Assembly (NCBI RefSeq): GCF_014646895.1
Contig: NZ_BMOD01000056.1
Span: forward strand, 1 to 5,886
Direction of reading: 5' to 3'
Length of the DNA stretch: 5,886 nt
Source of the DNA: Deinococcus roseus
Lineage (GTDB): Bacteria > Deinococcota > Deinococci > Deinococcales > Deinococcaceae
The first letter of the stretch is position 1. Each line of letters begins with the position of its first letter. Under the pieces are notes generated by a model. It was given only the letters and a program-made list of their open reading frames with translations, had not been told where the DNA came from and searched no databases. Positions 4,786 to 5,886 of this stretch are shown piece by piece. Made by a program: the position numbers and the translations under genes.

Positions 4786-5886
4786 TTTGACTTCTCCACC
4801 AGATTTTTAAAAATCCTCTCAGAAAGCCTGGCTTGTCTTTCCAGGGTTTCCTGATCCAGCTCAGAGGGCAGTTTCGTTTGAGGCAAGCTCTTTCTCATCT
4901 GAATGGCAAATTCATTGAAGTATGGATTGGGATGACTGAACGGAATGCCATATTCCCTGATGCGCTTTTCCAGGTCTTCCTTGCGCTGGGTCTGTGCATC
5001 ATTTAAATTCGGACGTCCTGCCAGCAGGTAGTATTCATCCAGCCATGCTGTCATCTCGCTGTCCAGGGTGCTCCTGAGCCCAAACACATCCATTTTCAGC
5101 AAACCATCCACGCCAACCCCACGAGGGTCATATTTGGGAGTCTGTGCCGTCACCCCCTTGACCGTTCTGGAAAGGATGCGAACCTGATCTCTGGTGAGGG
5201 GACCAATGGTCAGAGGATTGTGCGTTGCCAGCAACACCTGACTGGTGCCATAAGCCACATCAGAACCCGCATCGGTCACACCATTGCTGCTGTCTTCAGA
5301 CAATCTGGTCGCCAGGAAGGCACTGGTCAGGTGGTCCACATACTCATGGGTCCAGCGCGGATTCAAATGGGAATCTGGTTCATCCAGCAAATACAGGGCT
5401 TCACTCCCTTCCGTGGAAAGAATGGCCCCCATCATGGTGATGAACTGCTGCTCGCCCTCGCTCAGCTGGCGGTCTGGCACCAGAGCTGAACCCCTATGTT
5501 TCAGGGAAACACCGACCTGTTCCAGCACGCCCAGTGTCATCAGCACATCCAATTGGGCCAGAAAGAATTTGACCGAACCCACAGCCTCAATCAATTGATG
5601 CAATTGCCTGGCACCAGGTATGAAGAACTGAACCCGCTCATTGCGTCTGCCCCTTCTGCTGGTGTCTTTCCACTCCGGGACTTCAGTTCGCATGGGCATC
5701 CATGCCACCGCCTGCATTTTGCCCATGAACTCCTGGTGTTCTTCTGTAAGCCCCCAGAACGGTTGATCAGACCTGCTGCCTTCCGGGCGTCTGAACGTGA
5801 AAAGCGGTGGTTTGTTGAGATGATCTCGCAGAGGGGAGGCAAAAAAGCAGGACAGCGGTAAAATTTCAACTTGTGAGAGAAGAAAA
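4782..5886 (-). CDS. ABC/SMC-type ATPase, PtuA-like partner of the HNH nuclease (5' end outside window)
   Basis: This is the C-terminal part (367 visible residues) of an AAA/ABC-type ATPase like those paired with HNH nucleases in Septu and related systems. The frame is open to the window edge. The first ATG inside it, at 5726, is not the start, because the 53 residues before it look coding (for example PFWGLTEEHQEFMGKMQ). Counting from the edge, the ABC signature LSEGEQQF begins at residue 141, the Walker B region LYLLDEPDSHLNP holds Asp168 and Glu169, and the switch His222 lies in VLLATHNP. Walker A and the Q-loop must lie upstream of the window. A C-terminal part with DVFGLRSTLDSE (from 266) and a charged helical tail follows; such tails often contact the nuclease. 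By family knowledge the protein should dimerise, bind ATP and control the HNH subunit. The stop overlaps the HNH start. The promoter and any further partner, such as a reverse transcriptase, would be beyond the right edge. Confidence 0.9.
   Translation of the reverse strand, partial: FLLSQVEILPLSCFFASPLRDHLNKPPLFTFRRPEGSRSDQPFWGLTEEHQEFMGKMQAVAWMPMRTEVPEWKDTSRRGRRNERVQFFIPGARQLHQLIEAVGSVKFFLAQLDVLMTLGVLEQVGVSLKHRGSALVPDRQLSEGEQQFITMMGAILSTEGSEALYLLDEPDSHLNPRWTHEYVDHLTSAFLATRLSEDSSNGVTDAGSDVAYGTSQVLLATHNPLTIGPLTRDQVRILSRTVKGVTAQTPKYDPRGVGVDGLLKMDVFGLRSTLDSEMTAWLDEYYLLAGRPNLNDAQTQRKEDLEKRIREYGIPFSHPNPYFNEFAIQMRKSLPQTKLPSELDQETLERQARLSERIFKNLVEKSK
4794..4797 (-). promoter_or_regulatory. Ribosome binding site of the HNH gene
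   Basis: GGAG on the minus strand lies eight bases before the ATG at 4785-4783, within the last codons of the ATPase gene. With the ATGA overlap it supports this start and coupled production of the two proteins. Confidence 0.6.

Noticed and set aside
4802..4815. Perfect 14-base palindrome GATTTTTAAAAATC
   Set aside because: It lies inside the ATPase C-terminal coding region, where it encodes R-I-F-K-N-L, and is not placed at any promoter. It is most likely chance in an A+T-rich stretch.
5591..5869. Minus-strand open frame with an ATG near the right edge, as an alternative gene start
   Set aside because: It is in a different frame from the ATPase, whose own frame is open to the edge and reads as coding there. 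The Cys- and Ser-rich translation looks like a shadow.
1..5886. tRNA, rRNA, CRISPR array or insertion sequence
   Set aside because: I saw no cloverleaf, repeat-spacer pattern, transposase motif or terminal inverted repeats in the window.

Overview
The window looks like part of a Deinococcus-type chromosome with moderate to high G+C. I base this on three things: the codon style, short G+C-rich terminator hairpins, and a promoter whose -10 hexamer (TANNNT form) lies five bases from a start codon, as in the leaderless genes described for Deinococcus. The genus is an inference; no rRNA or marker gene is present.

Layout, left to right. (1) 1-878, plus strand: the C-terminal part of a family 3 glycoside hydrolase that resembles plant beta-glucan exohydrolases, followed by a hairpin terminator. 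(2) 879-1025: a convergent intergenic region with several inverted repeats. (3) 1026-2056, minus strand: two small genes of unknown function joined by an ATGA overlap. The first-transcribed one carries a domain I recognise as the DUF7662 type and the second a domain of the DUF6979 type. Their promoter appears leaderless, and a perfect 10-bp inverted repeat brackets its -35 hexamer, so the pair looks tightly regulated. (4) 2142-3794, minus strand: a complete CocE/NonD-type serine hydrolase with its full catalytic triad. (5) 3795-3978: a gap holding a small plus-strand reading frame of uncertain status and a possible terminator. (6) 3979-5886, minus strand: an HNH endonuclease-like gene preceded, again with an ATGA overlap, by an ABC/SMC-type ATPase whose reading frame stays open to the right edge of the window. 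Together these two look like a Septu-type (PtuA/PtuB-like) anti-phage module, related to the effector pair of retron Ec78.

The most interesting parts are the ATPase-HNH defence-like module, whose start and possible extra partners lie beyond the right edge, and the small operator-controlled operon of two uncharacterised proteins. The sugar hydrolase and the CocE-type hydrolase look like ordinary metabolic genes.
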